A stretch of 64,000 nucleotides of DNA from Staphylococcus felis (GCF_003012915.1 NZ_CP027770.1:1-64000), one strand, 5' to 3'. Counted from the first letter of the stretch, positions 20,535 to 30,891 are shown. The notes: a model not told the origin generated them from the sequence alone. Numbers and translations: made by a program.

Positions 20535-22025
20535 ATGTTAGATATGCTACTTTCGTATCAACTTGATGCGAATACTATTATGAATTACATCTTTATCGCT
20601 GCATTCTTATTAAACCTTGTATTCGTTTTTACAATTATTTTTATGGAACGACGAAGTGCTGGTTCAATTTGGGCATGGATTTTAGTCCTTGGTCTGATGC
20701 CACTTATAGGGTTTATTGTATATTTATTATTTGGACGTCAAATTCAGCGAAAATCCATATTCAAACTAGACGATAAAGATCGAATTGGCTTAGAACGTAT
20801 CGTTAATCAACAGCTCAGTTTACTCAAAAAGGGTGAATTCGGACGTGATAATCCACATATTCAAAACTATAGTAACCTTATTCAAATGTTGTTATACAAT
20901 AATGCGGCCTTCTATACTAATAACAATGATATCGATCTCTTAACAGACGGCCACACTAAATTCGAACAACTTAAGAAAGATATTAGAGAAGCTCAAAGTT
21001 ACATACATATTCAATATTATATTTTTAGAAATGACCAACTTGGCGAAAGTATATTAGAGCTCCTAGAACAAAAACTTGACGAAGGTTTAGAAGTTAAAAT
21101 GCTGTATGATGACATGGGATCACGTTCATTGACTTTACGAGATTTTAAACTATTTAAAGAAAAAGGCGGTAAAGTTGAAGCATTTTTCCCTTCAAAATTA
21201 CCATTAATCAACCTAAGAATGAATAATCGCAATCATCGAAAAATCGTTGTCATTGATGGTGTGATCGGATATGTAGGCGGTTTCAATGTCGGTAAAGAAT
21301 ATTTAGGACTATCAAAAAAGTTCGGATATTGGAGAGATACGCACTTACGTATAACAGGGGAAGCGGTTAATGCACTTCAGTTAAGATTTATTTTGGATTG
21401 GAATTCTCAAGCACATCGAGATAATATCGAATATCATGATAAGTATTTTCCAGATAACACTTCTGGTAAATCTGGAAATATAGGTGTTCAAATCGCATCG
21501 AGTGGACCTGATGAATCTTGGGAGCAAATTAAATACGGTTATTTAAAAATGATATCAATGGCCAAAAAAGATATTTTTATTCAAACGCCATACTTTGTGC
21601 CTGATGAAGCTTTTATGGATGCCCTTAAAATTGCAGCTTTAGGCGGAATCAATGTCAATATTATGATTCCATGCAAACCAGATCACCCTTTTGTTTATTG
21701 GGCAACTTATAAAAACGTTGCAAGCTTGTTAGAAGCAGGCGCAAAAGTATACCTTTATGATAATGGTTTTTTACATGCTAAAACATTAACTATTGATGAT
21801 GAAATCACAAGTGTAGGAACAACCAATATGGATCATAGAAGTTTTACACTTAATTTTGAAGTAAATGCGTTTGTATATAATGAACATTTAGCCAAAAAGG
21901 TACGTCAAAGCTTTGAAAATGACCTAAAAGTTTGTACAGAACTCACGATTGAAAAATATCAAGCTAGAGGCTTATGGATCAAGTTTAAGGAGTCAATAAG
22001 TCAACTCCTCTCACCTATTTTATAA
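20535..22025 (+). CDS. cls: Cardiolipin synthase
   Basis: A 496-residue phospholipase-D-type cardiolipin synthase that joins two phosphatidylglycerols in the membrane. Two N-terminal transmembrane helices (about 15-38 and 45-67) and two HKD motifs: H234-x-K236...D241 and H414-x-K416...D421. Length and position correspond to S. aureus Cls2. The start follows GGGAGG. It is divergent from csoR with about 130 bp between, and followed after 15 nt by the HD gene. Confidence 0.95.
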   Translation: MLDMLLSYQLDANTIMNYIFIAAFLLNLVFVFTIIFMERRSAGSIWAWILVLGLMPLIGFIVYLLFGRQIQRKSIFKLDDKDRIGLERIVNQQLSLLKKGEFGRDNPHIQNYSNLIQMLLYNNAAFYTNNNDIDLLTDGHTKFEQLKKDIREAQSYIHIQYYIFRNDQLGESILELLEQKLDEGLEVKMLYDDMGSRSLTLRDFKLFKEKGGKVEAFFPSKLPLINLRMNNRNHRKIVVIDGVIGYVGGFNVGKEYLGLSKKFGYWRDTHLRITGEAVNALQLRFILDWNSQAHRDNIEYHDKYFPDNTSGKSGNIGVQIASSGPDESWEQIKYGYLKMISMAKKDIFIQTPYFVPDEAFMDALKIAALGGINVNIMIPCKPDHPFVYWATYKNVASLLEAGAKVYLYDNGFLHAKTLTIDDEITSVGTTNMDHRSFTLNFEVNAFVYNEHLAKKVRQSFENDLKVCTELTIEKYQARGLWIKFKESISQLLSPIL

Positions 22026-22040
22026 GAAAGGACCGTCAAT

Positions 22041-22688
22041 ATGTCTCAAAAAAATCAACTCCGCGCCGCCCGAGAATTAATGCAAAATGTTCACCAACAT
22101 GATAAAACAGGTCATGATAGTGCTCACATTGATCGTGTCTTACAACTCGCCTTAACCATTGCAGAGGACTATCCAGAGGCTAATCTTTTTGTCATTCAAA
22201 TGGCAACTTTATTGCATGATACAGTAGATGATAAATTAAAAGAATATGCAATTTCTCTTAAACAACTACAATCTTTTTTAAAAGAAATTGCCGTAAGTGA
22301 CGATGAGCAAGACGCGATTATTTATGTCATTACACATATCAGTTTTCGAAAAAGAAAAGATGTAAACGCTTTGAAAACAATCGAATCCAAAATTGTACAA
22401 GACGCGGATCGTTTAGATGCACTAGGTGCAATCGGACTAGCCCGCACATTTCAATTTAGCGGTTATTTTAAAGAAGCGATGTGGACAGGACACCATTCTT
22501 ATGAAGAACTGATGGCATTTAGCGATTTCTCAACCTTACCTGCCTCTGCTATAAAACATTGCTTTGAAAAATTACTTCAGCTCAAAGATTTGATGAATAC
22601 TGAAAAAGGAAAAGAAATAGCACAACAGCGTCATACATTCGTGGAGTCATTTTTAAAACAATTCTTTAATGAATGGCAATCTCAATAA
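22041..22688 (+). CDS. HD-domain metal-dependent hydrolase (YpgQ/YedJ type)
   Basis: A 215-residue HD-superfamily protein. Metal ligands: H (KTGHDSAHIDRV), the HD pair in LLHDTVDD, H in ITHISFR, and D in QDADRLDALGAIG. The YedJ/YpgQ family hydrolyses nucleotides or pyrophosphate; the exact substrate cannot be read from the sequence. It follows cls by 15 nt with its own AAAGGA site, probably the same transcript. Confidence 0.85.
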   Translation: MSQKNQLRAARELMQNVHQHDKTGHDSAHIDRVLQLALTIAEDYPEANLFVIQMATLLHDTVDDKLKEYAISLKQLQSFLKEIAVSDDEQDAIIYVITHISFRKRKDVNALKTIESKIVQDADRLDALGAIGLARTFQFSGYFKEAMWTGHHSYEELMAFSDFSTLPASAIKHCFEKLLQLKDLMNTEKGKEIAQQRHTFVESFLKQFFNEWQSQ

Positions 22689-22811
22689 ATCTAAAAAATA
22701 TATTTCAAATTCCTTTTACACTTACAACCTCATCAGGCTTTGAGTGGATATCACGTCCATTGTATGTTACGTGCATACCTTTTACGCATTATATATTTTA
22801 TATCTACAAAT

Positions 22812-22851
22812 AAAGCATGGCTTTCAACTCAATGAAAGCCATGCTTTTTAA
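22812..22851. terminator. Bidirectional terminator between the HD gene and yidC
   Basis: AAAGCATGGCTTTCA-actcaa-TGAAAGCCATGCTTTTT: a perfect stem of about 15 bp with A-rich and T-rich flanks, placed between converging genes. Confidence 0.92.
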
Positions 22852-22855
22852 TTTA

Positions 22856-23716
22856 CTATTTTTTCTTTTTCTTTGAAACGACTTGTGTGTTTTTACCCGT
22901 TTTAGGATTTTTCTCTGCTTCTAATTTAGCAAGCAATGGTGCAACTTCTTCTTGGGCTTTTTTGCTATAGACTTTATTTGCAATATAAGTTTGGATAACA
23001 AGAAAAGCAGCAGAAACTGACCAATATAAACCAAGTGCTGCGGCAGAACTATAAGAAATCCAAATAATCATAATTGGCGATATAATCATCATCATATAAC
23101 CCATTTGACGCTGTTCTTGAGGCATATTTGATAATGATACAAAAGCTTGGAAGAAATATAGCACACCGGCAATAATTGTAATCCATATATCAGGTTTATC
23201 AAGTTGAAACCATAAGAAATCTGAGTACTTTGTAATGCCGCCACCTGATGGATACTTCAATACAAAATATAACCCCATAATAATAGGCATTTGTAATATG
23301 AGCGGTAAACAACCAAGCATTGTCGCTGCTGGATTTAAGTTGTACTTTTTGTACACTTTCATCATTTCTTGATTTGCAGCCATTTTATCTTCTGGAGTAC
23401 GCGCACGTTTAACTTTTTCTTGCGCTTCAGTAATTTCAGGTTTAGCAATTTTCATTTTTTCGCGCATCATATGCATGTTTTTATAGTTGGATAACATAAA
23501 TGGTAACAATACAATACGAACTACTAAAACGATAATAATAATCGCTAAACCATAGTTATTATCTAAGTGATTTCCTAACCAGTGTATCAAATTGTCCATT
23601 GGTTGAACAAATGTATTATAAAAGAATCCATTTCTGTTTTCGGATTTACTATAATCACAACCGGCTAGTAAGAGCACGACACCGACAAGCATCGTAAGTA
23701 GCGCTTTGTTCTTCAT
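22856..23716 (-). CDS. yidC: Membrane protein insertase YidC (lipoprotein)
   Basis: A 286-residue Oxa1/YidC insertase. A lipoprotein signal ends in LLLAGC (acylated C20). About five membrane helices follow, with the conserved hairpin region [20 protein letters not shown] and the hydrophilic-groove helix [21 protein letters not shown], and a lysine-rich cytoplasmic tail (VVSKKKKK). It inserts membrane proteins alone or with Sec. It stands alone, followed by the terminator that it shares with the HD gene. Confidence 0.95.
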   Translation of the reverse strand: MKNKALLTMLVGVVLLLAGCDYSKSENRNGFFYNTFVQPMDNLIHWLGNHLDNNYGLAIIIIVLVVRIVLLPFMLSNYKNMHMMREKMKIAKPEITEAQEKVKRARTPEDKMAANQEMMKVYKKYNLNPAATMLGCLPLILQMPIIMGLYFVLKYPSGGGITKYSDFLWFQLDKPDIWITIIAGVLYFFQAFVSLSNMPQEQRQMGYMMMIISPIMIIWISYSSAAALGLYWSVSAAFLVIQTYIANKVYSKKAQEEVAPLLAKLEAEKNPKTGKNTQVVSKKKKK

Positions 23717-23803
23717 TTTCCCACCTCAAAATATTATTCACATAAGTGACATTTTATCATACAAATGTATGATGGGGAAACATTATCAAGATTATTTATA
23801 CAT

Positions 23804-24442
23804 TTATTTAAAATTTTTTAGATAACGTGACACAGACTCTTCAATATTTTGACTATGTGTGATAGAAGAAATGGTAGCGATACCGTCTGCACCATTTTTG
23901 ATAAGTGGGGCTACATTTTCCTCTGTAATGCCACCTATTGCTACTATAGGAATTGTCTCATCATATTCCCTCATACGTCTGATAAGGTCAATCCCTCCTG
24001 GTTGTTTGGCATCAGCCTTTGAACTGGTTGCATAGATAGGACCTACACCGATATAATCAACATGCGTCAAATCTGATTGATCGTATTCTTGAAAATCTCT
24101 AACACTTAATCCGATAATTTTATCATTAAGTTTATGATAAAAACTATCTATTTTTTCGTCATCTTGACCAACATGAATACCATCTGCATCTATTTCAATT
24201 GCAAGTTCAACATCATCATTGACAATAAAAGGTACATGATAAGAATGACATAAATTTTTTAATTTAACTGCTTCTTCTTTTTTGGCTTGTCCACTTAAAG
24301 AGGAAGGACCTTTTTCTCTGAATTGAAACATCGTAATACCGGCTTCTAAAGCTTCTTTCAAAATAGACTCTAAAGAACCTTTTTTTACATCTTGCGTCCC
24401 TGCAATAAAATAAACATTGAGTAATGCACGATTAAACTGCAT
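23804..24442 (-). CDS. thiE: Thiamine-phosphate synthase ThiE
   Basis: A 212-residue TIM-barrel enzyme joining HMP-PP and thiazole phosphate to thiamine phosphate. Motifs: FQFREKG, PFIVNDDVELA, DGIHVGQDD, GVGPIYATSSK and VAIGGI. It is the last gene of tenA-thiD-thiM-thiE, two bases after thiM, and under the TPP riboswitch upstream of tenA. Confidence 0.96.
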   Translation of the reverse strand: MQFNRALLNVYFIAGTQDVKKGSLESILKEALEAGITMFQFREKGPSSLSGQAKKEEAVKLKNLCHSYHVPFIVNDDVELAIEIDADGIHVGQDDEKIDSFYHKLNDKIIGLSVRDFQEYDQSDLTHVDYIGVGPIYATSSKADAKQPGGIDLIRRMREYDETIPIVAIGGITEENVAPLIKNGADGIATISSITHSQNIEESVSRYLKNFK

Positions 24443-24444
24443 TT

Positions 24445-25236
24445 TTACTTCACTTCTCTCTTTTTAATCTCAATCTGATATGATTCAGCCGTTACTTGAT
24501 TTAACTCATCTAATAAATGTGTCAAAAATGTACCTGGCAAATCCGCACCTTCTGATAATTCTGCATGTTCTGCTGCTATGTTATAAAAGGAAACAGCTTC
24601 TTCAAGTTGTATAATGGACGGGTCGGTTTCCCCTAATAAAAAGCTTGCAACAACTGCACCTAACAAACAACCTGCTCCTGTTATTTTAGTGAGTAAAGGC
24701 GTCCCATTTGATAGTTCAAGAATGGTTCCATTCTGAGCAATAATATCCTTCTCACCTGTCATCACAATTGCTGTATTTAAAAGCTCGTGCGCTTTTTTAG
24801 CAATATCAATTACATTGAGATTGGTTTGGCTATCAGTTCCTTTCATTGTTGCTTGATCATCTATTAGCGCAAGAATTTCAGAAGCATTCCCTTTAATAAC
24901 TGTTACATCTACCTCTTTTAAAAATCGTTTGCAATATGCTTTTCTAAATTGTGAAGCTCCAACTGCAACAGGGTCAAAAACGACAGGTACACTAGCTTTA
25001 TTTGCAGACTTTGCTATTTTTAACATAGCTTCTCCACTCTCAACAGTCAAAGTTCCTATATTAATTAATAATGCACTCGTAACTTCAAAGAAATCATCTG
25101 CTTCTTCCGGTGCTTCACTCATTGCAGGACTTGCACCTAAACTAAGTAAACCATTTGCCGTAAAATTTTTTACGACATCATTGGTATAACAAACAACTAA
25201 TGGTTGTGTTTCTCTTACTTTAGCTAAATAATTCAT
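24445..25236 (-). CDS. thiM: Hydroxyethylthiazole kinase ThiM
   Basis: A 263-residue kinase phosphorylating the thiazole alcohol for salvage. Features: [18 protein letters not shown] near the N-terminus, [19 protein letters not shown] and the catalytic TGAGCLLG. I start it at the ATG at 25234-25236; this gives the length of S. aureus ThiM, and the upstream in-frame ATG lies close to the thiD stop. It starts one base after thiD ends. Confidence 0.96.
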   Translation of the reverse strand: MNYLAKVRETQPLVVCYTNDVVKNFTANGLLSLGASPAMSEAPEEADDFFEVTSALLINIGTLTVESGEAMLKIAKSANKASVPVVFDPVAVGASQFRKAYCKRFLKEVDVTVIKGNASEILALIDDQATMKGTDSQTNLNVIDIAKKAHELLNTAIVMTGEKDIIAQNGTILELSNGTPLLTKITGAGCLLGAVVASFLLGETDPSIIQLEEAVSFYNIAAEHAELSEGADLPGTFLTHLLDELNQVTAESYQIEIKKREVK

Positions 25237-25237
25237 C

Positions 25238-26044
25238 TTAATCCCATCCATTCAATTGTTGGTATGCAAAGTGATTAACTGGACCTCTGCCACGTCCAAA
25301 CTCAGGTGTATGTTGTATAGCTAGCGATATAAACGATTTTGCTTTAGCGACTGCATCATAAATAGATTTACCTTTTGCAAGTTCAGCAGTCACCACAGCA
25401 GAAAATGTGCATCCTGTTCCATGCGTATGTTGTGTATGATAGCGCTCATTTTTAAATTCATAGTGACCCTCAGTTGTAAATAAATAATCAATAGCATCAC
25501 CTTCAAGATGCCCCCCTTTAATCACTACACCTTTTGCGCCAATTTCATTAATGAAAAATCGTCCTGCTTGATGAATACGCTCAACACTGTCTAATTTAAA
25601 CTGGACAATCTCTTCTGCTTCTGGAACGTTTGGAGTTGCAACGTCAGCATATGGTAATAAAGTAGTCTTTAATTGATTGCGAACTTGTTGATCCATAAGT
25701 GAATCTCCACTTTTGGCAATCATAACAGGATCAATAACGTATGGCACTTTAATTTTCTTTAAATATGATTCGATTAATGCCATCATTTCTGTAGTAGGTA
25801 TCATACCTGTTTTAAGAGCATGAGGCATTTCATCATTAAATACACTTTCTAATTGTTCTTCTAACCATGACGTATCTAAATTATGAATATGTTGAACGCC
25901 CATAGAATTTTGCGCCAGTACACTTGTAATTGCTGCCATGCCGTAGACACCACATGCATGAAAAGATTTTAAATCAGCCATTACACCTGCACCCCCGCTA
26001 GGGTCAGTACCAGCAATCGTTAATGCAATATTAGGTTTATTCAT
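25238..26044 (-). CDS. thiD: HMP/HMP-phosphate kinase ThiD
   Basis: A 268-residue ribokinase-fold kinase making HMP-PP for Thi[15 protein letters not shown] (N-terminal), DPVMIAKSG and [10 protein letters not shown] (anion hole and catalytic aspartate region) are present. The start at 26042-26044 is set by GGAGAAGG and by homology; it overlaps the tenA stop by 8 nt. Confidence 0.95.
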   Translation of the reverse strand: MNKPNIALTIAGTDPSGGAGVMADLKSFHACGVYGMAAITSVLAQNSMGVQHIHNLDTSWLEEQLESVFNDEMPHALKTGMIPTTEMMALIESYLKKIKVPYVIDPVMIAKSGDSLMDQQVRNQLKTTLLPYADVATPNVPEAEEIVQFKLDSVERIHQAGRFFINEIGAKGVVIKGGHLEGDAIDYLFTTEGHYEFKNERYHTQHTHGTGCTFSAVVTAELAKGKSIYDAVAKAKSFISLAIQHTPEFGRGRGPVNHFAYQQLNGWD

Positions 26045-26726
26045 TACCTTCTCCTCCAAACTGCCATTCTTCTTTTGAAAAAGCCATTTCAAAAAAGTTT
26101 CGCTCATGTACTGTACTTTGTAAAAAATTTCGCTTTAAGATGTCTTGATTTTGTTGATTAAATTTTTCAGCATACTGATTCAACCATTGATCTATATGAT
26201 TCATCAGTTCATCCATTTCAGTTGCATAAAAATCAAACCATGCTTTAAGTGGATTCTCCTCTGCTACATCACCTTCAATTATCGCACGTTTGCCAATTTG
26301 CTGATATACATATGGACAGGGCGCCATTGCGGATAATGTGTAAGCAATGTTATCAAACGCATACGCATTATAATACATATGTTTAATGTAATGATCTGCG
26401 GTTGGATACCATTCTCCAGTCGAAATAATATCGTTATAATCTTCACCTACATAGTCAGACAATATATGGTGCGCTTTGACTTCACCTGAAGAGGCAAACT
26501 GAATTTGTTCCGTTAGATACTGAATCTCTTCTTTCGTATTTACTTTTGGAATCAATAATGCATAAATCTTTGCAAATTCATTTAAGTAACGTGCATCAGC
26601 ACGAAGATAATGCTTTATTGAAGAAGATGATGCATTACCTTTTAGTAAAGATTGAATGAAAGAATCATTATATATAGCATCTATAATAGGTTGTGCTTCT
26701 ATTTTTAAAGTTTTACTAAAATCCAT
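26037..26726 (-). CDS. tenA: Aminopyrimidine aminohydrolase TenA (thiaminase II)
   Basis: A 229-residue helical TenA protein that salvages degraded thiamine by making HMP from aminopyrimidines. Family residues: LRADARYLNEFAKIYA, the cysteine/tyrosine region MAPCPYVYQQIG and a C-terminal glutamate region (ERNFFEMAF). The start at 26724-26726 follows AAGGAG. It is the first gene after the riboswitch terminator. Confidence 0.95.
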   Translation of the reverse strand: MDFSKTLKIEAQPIIDAIYNDSFIQSLLKGNASSSSIKHYLRADARYLNEFAKIYALLIPKVNTKEEIQYLTEQIQFASSGEVKAHHILSDYVGEDYNDIISTGEWYPTADHYIKHMYYNAYAFDNIAYTLSAMAPCPYVYQQIGKRAIIEGDVAEENPLKAWFDFYATEMDELMNHIDQWLNQYAEKFNQQNQDILKRNFLQSTVHERNFFEMAFSKEEWQFGGEGNE

Positions 26727-26745
26727 ATTCACGACTCCTTTGTTA

Positions 26746-26775
26746 TAAAAAAAGACTACGTTATCCATCGTAGCC
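26746..26775 (-). terminator. Riboswitch expression-platform terminator before tenA
   Basis: The minus-strand RNA CTACG-atggataa-CGTAGTC followed by TTTTTTT, 20 nt before the tenA start. The CTAC/GTAG arms can compete with the closing stem of the TPP aptamer, giving premature termination when thiamine pyrophosphate is bound. Confidence 0.85.
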
Positions 26776-26808
26776 TAAATCACATACTGATATTGAATAT
26801 GAAATATG

Positions 26809-26896
26809 CTACTTCCCTACGCTGGATTTATCCATATCAGGTTCAAAGAGTTTAGCAACACTTGCTTCTCAGCCACAACTTGGCTCCCCTAGTAGT
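26809..26896 (-). promoter_or_regulatory. TPP riboswitch (THI element)
   Basis: The minus strand carries the conserved THI-box blocks: GGGGAGCC, GGCTGAGA, then CTTTGAACCTGATATGG and AATCCAGCGTAGGGAA, with a closing stem CTAC/GTAG. It controls the thi operon tenA-thiD-thiM-thiE by termination. A possible promoter (TTGATA ... TAATAA) lies just upstream around 26900-26935. Confidence 0.97.
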
Positions 26897-26935
26897 CTTT
26901 ATTACCTTGATTTAATTTAAATCTATCAAAAATTG

Positions 26936-27573
26936 ATGGGAATATCAAATTAACAAGTGTTCACAACATATGTATCATGGACTGAGAATGAGACAAGACA
27001 TATAGAAAACACTTGTAATTGCCATTCAAAATTGACAATTTTAGGACTATGACACAGGTATATTAGCAGCAAACATTGATGATTCTACAGCTGATTTAAT
27101 CTATTGCTTCTGCTTAACCTTTAACCACATGTACCTATTTCTTAACTTTCAATAACCACTAACTCATTGAAGTCTTCATGTCATTGAAAGGCAATTTTAA
27201 AATCATATTCTCTTATATGCTCGCCTCATTTCAAATCCATAGTGAGAAATTTGAAAATGCAAATATCGCTTAGACTATTGGGAGGATTATTTGTAAATAC
27301 TAAGAGAAAGGAATAAAGTTTACTAATGTACAAAACTTTAAACGCAACCAGTCTTAATGTCTAAAGCATATACTTTAAAAATGATGAAAACAACGTTTTA
27401 TGATATAGGCAGGATATAAATAAATTATTTTCGTAGGGTACTTTTTTGGAAGTTATTATTTTATAAAATGTTCACAAAGAATAAAGGTTTGGTTATTTAA
27501 ATGGTTCAGCTAATTGAGACTTTTATTAATAGGAATGGGAAGACTTTTTTAAATTCAAACATCGGCAAATCTT
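26936..27573. other. Gene-free stretch between thi operon and ssb
   Basis: About 640 bases. No frame with a ribosome binding site on either strand; stops are frequent. Seen in it: a 15-bp palindrome AAAATTG-A-CAATTTT (27028-27042) and a phrase near 26981 (actgagaatgagaca) that vaguely resembles the end of the dispersed repeats described below. It may be decayed intergenic material. Confidence 0.5.
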
Positions 27574-27918
27574 TTAAAGTTTTATAGAAGTTGATTGGGC
27601 TGATTTTTCAATTTGGGAAAGATTGAAAACATGTGTTACTAATAATTCAGTAGTGTACTTTTTTTGTTCGTAATGCTTATAAAATCTGGTTTGAATTTGG
27701 CCATCTATCATTAAAACATCACCAATAGTTACAGTTTCATTTAGTTTTGTAGCTAGCTGTCCAAATGCTTTACAATTTATATAATCGTAAATAGGTTTAT
27801 TGGTGCGACTACGATAATCACGTTCTACTGAAACCGTGAAAATGATAAAGCACTTACCGTTGCTATCATAATATTTAAATGGTTTAATAATAGTGCCAAC
27901 CGCATGAAATCGATTAAT
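27574..27918 (-). CDS. ssb: Single-stranded DNA-binding protein, SsbB-like
   Basis: An OB-fold SSB of 114 residues with the family pattern NRFHAVGTI, VSVERDYRSR, YDYINCKAFGQLATKL and MIDGQIQTRFY. It lacks the acidic tail ending in DDDLPF of housekeeping SSB (it ends QSTSIKL), as does the competence paralogue SsbB/YwpH, whose neighbours in B. subtilis are also ywpF and fabZ. Start: a perfect AAGGAGG (27927-27933) is followed after 8 nt by ATT at 27916-27918, just where alignment needs the first residue. GTG at 27925-27927 lies inside the Shine-Dalgarno sequence and TTG at 27970-27972 is far upstream. I therefore give the ATT as start; this is unusual and unproven. Confidence 0.75.
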   Translation of the reverse strand: MNRFHAVGTIIKPFKYYDSNGKCFIIFTVSVERDYRSRTNKPIYDYINCKAFGQLATKLNETVTIGDVLMIDGQIQTRFYKHYEQKKYTTELLVTHVFNLSQIEKSAQSTSIKL

Positions 27919-28107
27919 GTTGTTCACCTCCTTGTTGTGCTTATCGTATACTAAACAGTATCGATTTAGCAAAGTCCAGATATTAATTTTATGAGGGAGA
28001 AGATACTATAGAAATCAATCGTTACAAGAAATTTTTGTGTTTTTAAGTTATAATAGCTGTAGATTTGAATATTTCGTAAATTTTAAATTTTTTAGGGTGG
28101 TGGGGAG

Positions 28108-28542
28108 ATGAAGACTTTTAAAGCAGTCCGTTTTCAAATTGTTTCAGATAATAGAAGTGTCACTGAGTATGAACTTTATGATGGTGTCATTATCAATAAA
28201 GAAAATAGTGGTACCGGCTGGCTATTAGAAATCGTGATATCTGATATACATAAAGAACAAATGGAAGCATATTTTGAAAATGAAACGCTTCTTGATATCC
28301 GCGTTGTCATCACGCGTCCATCAAATGATCCCGCATTATTTGATGCAACTATTAAACATATTACACAGCTTGAAGATGCTATCTCTATTGTATTTGAGTG
28401 TCATATTTATACATTGCGTCAAGTGTATGCCGAAAGTCTTTTAGAACAACTTGTAAATGAAGGATTAGAGGGAGAAGATTTAATTACAACTTTTAATCGC
28501 ATGATGCAATCTAAACCACGCCTAAAAGATGAACGTCAATAA
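28108..28542 (+). CDS. YwpF-like family protein
   Basis: A 144-residue soluble protein of the YwpF family (MKTFKAVRFQIVSDN, ENSGTGWLLEIVIS), conserved in staphylococci at the same place between ssb and fabZ. It is rich in beta-strand pattern, with no catalytic motif. Function unknown. A GGTGG-type ribosome binding site precedes the ATG. It is converging on fabZ, with repeat copy R1 between. Confidence 0.85.
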   Translation: MKTFKAVRFQIVSDNRSVTEYELYDGVIINKENSGTGWLLEIVISDIHKEQMEAYFENETLLDIRVVITRPSNDPALFDATIKHITQLEDAISIVFECHIYTLRQVYAESLLEQLVNEGLEGEDLITTFNRMMQSKPRLKDERQ

Positions 28543-28557
28543 ATAACAGGAAAAATA

Positions 28558-28822
28558 GACTGAGACATAATCCAAAACAAATAACGCTAAGATGATTTTT
28601 TATAAAATGTATCTTAGCGTTATTTGTATGATATAACTTCACTTTCCGAGGAGACAGCCTCAGAAGTCTCGTCATCAATACTTCGTGTATGTATGTCATG
28701 TACCACTGTTATACTTTAAAAAATAAGATATTTCGTATCATTTAATTAACAGGAAAAACTTCGAGATTTTTCGTACTTACTTACGAAAACCTCGAAGTTT
28801 TTCGATTACTGATATATCAGAC
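28558..28822 (-). repeat. Dispersed intergenic repeat, copy R1
   Basis: Copy of a composite element also seen at 31466, 52502 and 61138. Read on the minus strand: stem-loop B (28754-28802, arms AAAAACTTCGAG / CTCGAAGTTTTT), about 75 nt AT-rich link, a shortened core (GACGAGACTTCTGAGG ... GGAAAGTGAAGTTATATCAT), stem-loop A (28579-28625, perfect 15-bp arms AAATAACGCTAAGAT), then TTTTGGATTATGTCTCAG. It lies between converging ywpF and fabZ and probably serves both as terminator. Confidence 0.85.
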
Positions 28823-28833
28823 TCTATATCATT

Positions 28834-29277
28834 TTATGCTTTTGGGTCTTGTAGTGCAAATGTCAATTCGCATGAACAAGCTACTTGCCCCTCAACAGTA
28901 GCCTTAGCCGTACCTTTTCCAATTGGCCCTTTTATTTTTGTGATTTCAACCTCTAATCTTAAAGTATCACCTGGGACAACTTGTCTTTTAAACCGACATT
29001 TATCGATACCAGCAAATAAGGCTAGTTTGCCTTTATTTTCCTCACTATTAAGCATTGCAACTGCACCTGTTTGTGCAAGTGCCTCTGTAATTAATACGCC
29101 CGGCATTACGGCATAATCAGGAAAGTGTCCTTGAAAAAAGGGTTCATTCCCAGATACTTGTTTTATACCTACACAACGTTGTCCCGGTTCATATTCAATC
29201 ACTTTATCGATTAATAAAAAAGGTTGACGATGTGGTATGATTTTTTTTATTTCGTTATAGTCAAAAATAGTATCCAT
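28834..29277 (-). CDS. fabZ: 3-hydroxyacyl-[ACP] dehydratase FabZ
   Basis: A 147-residue hot-dog fold dehydratase of fatty acid elongation. Active site: H51 ([11 protein letters not shown]) and E65 ([11 protein letters not shown]). It is the last gene of the murA-epuA-fabZ group, three bases after the small membrane protein. It works on ACP-bound intermediates made possible by AcpS (8.3 kb). Confidence 0.97.
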   Translation of the reverse strand: MDTIFDYNEIKKIIPHRQPFLLIDKVIEYEPGQRCVGIKQVSGNEPFFQGHFPDYAVMPGVLITEALAQTGAVAMLNSEENKGKLALFAGIDKCRFKRQVVPGDTLRLEVEITKIKGPIGKGTAKATVEGQVACSCELTFALQDPKA

Positions 29278-29280
29278 GAA

Positions 29281-29469
29281 TTATGATCCTCCTATTAAGT
29301 TATAAAGATGTTGCCAAAACTTTAAATCAAATGCATTCAATATATTATCGTGATTAATGATAAATCCAATCAAAATACCAATCATAACCACTAATATACA
29401 GAGCACAAAGAAAAGTATTACTTTCACACTGAAAAAATTGAACAACGGATTAAGCCCTTTGCTTCTCAT
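29281..29469 (-). CDS. Small EpuA-like membrane protein
   Basis: A 62-residue protein with one transmembrane helix (about residues 14-37) and a short extracytoplasmic tail. It belongs to the EpuA family (PF11772). Databases often label it 'DNA-directed RNA polymerase subunit beta', which I believe to be a carried-over name; there is no similarity to RpoB. Its start overlaps the murA end by 20 nt. Role unknown. Confidence 0.75.
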   Translation of the reverse strand: MRSKGLNPLFNFFSVKVILFFVLCILVVMIGILIGFIINHDNILNAFDLKFWQHLYNLIGGS

Positions 29470-30733
29470 TTTCTTTCATTCTTTCAATATGAGCACCTAA
29501 TGTTTTTAGTTTACCATGGAAATTAACATATCCACGATCTAGGTGTTTCAGTTCAGTTACAGTCGTTTCACCTTCTGCTACAAGTCCTGCTAAAATTAAT
29601 GCTGCGGCAGCTCTTAAATCTGTCGCTTTGACTTCTGCACCTTGCAACTGACTACGACCTTCAATTTTGGCACTTCGACCTTCAACTGAGATATTTGCAT
29701 TCATGCGATTAAACTCACCTACATGCATAAAACGATTTTCAAAAACTGTTTCTGTTATCACTTTATGGCCTTCTGCTGTTAGTAATAACGCCATCATTTG
29801 TGACTGCATATCAGTAGGAAAACCAGGGTGCGGCAACGTTTTAATATCAACTGGATTTAGCTTCTCAGGTGCTGTTACACGTATACCTTCATCTTTAAAT
29901 TCAAGTTGAACGCCCATTTCTTCAAGCTTGTAAACAAGGCTCGTCATATGTTCTTTAATTGCACCTTTAACGAATACATCACCTCTTGTAATCGCTGCAG
30001 CAATCATTAAAGTACCTGCTTCAATACGGTCCGGTATGATTGAATGCTCTGTACCTGTTAATGCATCTACACCATTTATGATAATTGTGTCGGTACCTGC
30101 GCCTTTGATATCGCCACCCATTTCATTAATATAATTAGCTAAATCTACAATTTCAGGTTCTCTTGCAACATTTTCAATCACCGTTCTACCTTTTGCTAAA
30201 GATGCCGCCATAATAATATTTTGTGTCGCACCTACACTTGGAAAATCTAAATGAATATCATTTCCTACTAATCCTTGAGGAGCTTCCGCGTATATGAATC
30301 CAGCTTCTTGATGAATTTCAGCACCTAATGCTTCAAAACCTTTTAAATGCTGCTCTATCGGTCTTGATCCTATAGCACATCCACCTGGCAACGCTACTTT
30401 AGCTCGACCTAATCTTGCAAGTAATGGACCCATTACAAGAATACTTGCACGCATTTTACTTACGTACTCATATGGTGCTTCTTCACTTAAATCACGAGTG
30501 GCATCTACAGTGACTGATTGTTCTTTTTCATTATATTTAATTTTCGCATTTAAAACACACAGTACATTATTGATTGTTTCAACGTCACTTAATGCTGGGA
30601 CATTCATTAGCACACTTTTTTGTTTACTCGCTAATAGAGACGCTGTAATAATTGGTAAAACCGCATTTTTTGCACCTTCTACCTTTACTTCACCTTTGAG
30701 TTGGTTTCCACCTTGAACTACAATTTTATCCAT
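29450..30733 (-). CDS. murA: UDP-GlcNAc 1-carboxyvinyltransferase MurA
   Basis: A 427-residue EPT-fold enzyme for the first step of peptidoglycan precursor synthesis. PEP-binding cysteine C119 (GGCAIGSRP) and K22 (GAKNAV) are present, so fosfomycin sensitivity is expected. It is one of two paralogues here (the other is murZ at 50.9 kb). Length and place next to fabZ correspond to the primary MurA of S. aureus. Confidence 0.97.
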   Translation of the reverse strand: MDKIVVQGGNQLKGEVKVEGAKNAVLPIITASLLASKQKSVLMNVPALSDVETINNVLCVLNAKIKYNEKEQSVTVDATRDLSEEAPYEYVSKMRASILVMGPLLARLGRAKVALPGGCAIGSRPIEQHLKGFEALGAEIHQEAGFIYAEAPQGLVGNDIHLDFPSVGATQNIIMAASLAKGRTVIENVAREPEIVDLANYINEMGGDIKGAGTDTIIINGVDALTGTEHSIIPDRIEAGTLMIAAAITRGDVFVKGAIKEHMTSLVYKLEEMGVQLEFKDEGIRVTAPEKLNPVDIKTLPHPGFPTDMQSQMMALLLTAEGHKVITETVFENRFMHVGEFNRMNANISVEGRSAKIEGRSQLQGAEVKATDLRAAAALILAGLVAEGETTVTELKHLDRGYVNFHGKLKTLGAHIERMKENEKQRA

Positions 30734-30891
30734 CTTTCATAATCCTCCACTTTTATACCACAAAGACTAAAACGACGTACTTTTCTATTTCTATAACACA
30801 GATAATTAAATTAAAACACGAATTTTATCTCAATTTATTTTTAGACATATCGACTAGTTATTCGGACGACTCTTATGTCATTATTTAATAT

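Noticed and set aside
27919..27972. TTG at 27972 as start of ssb
   Set aside because: It adds 18 residues (LNRYCLVYDK and on) that overlap a promoter-like sequence and the ribosome binding site and are foreign to the SSB fold.
28511..28699. Minus-strand frame of 62 codons across the end of ywpF
   Set aside because: It is mostly repeat copy R1; the arms of the hairpin produce the frame. No ribosome binding site.
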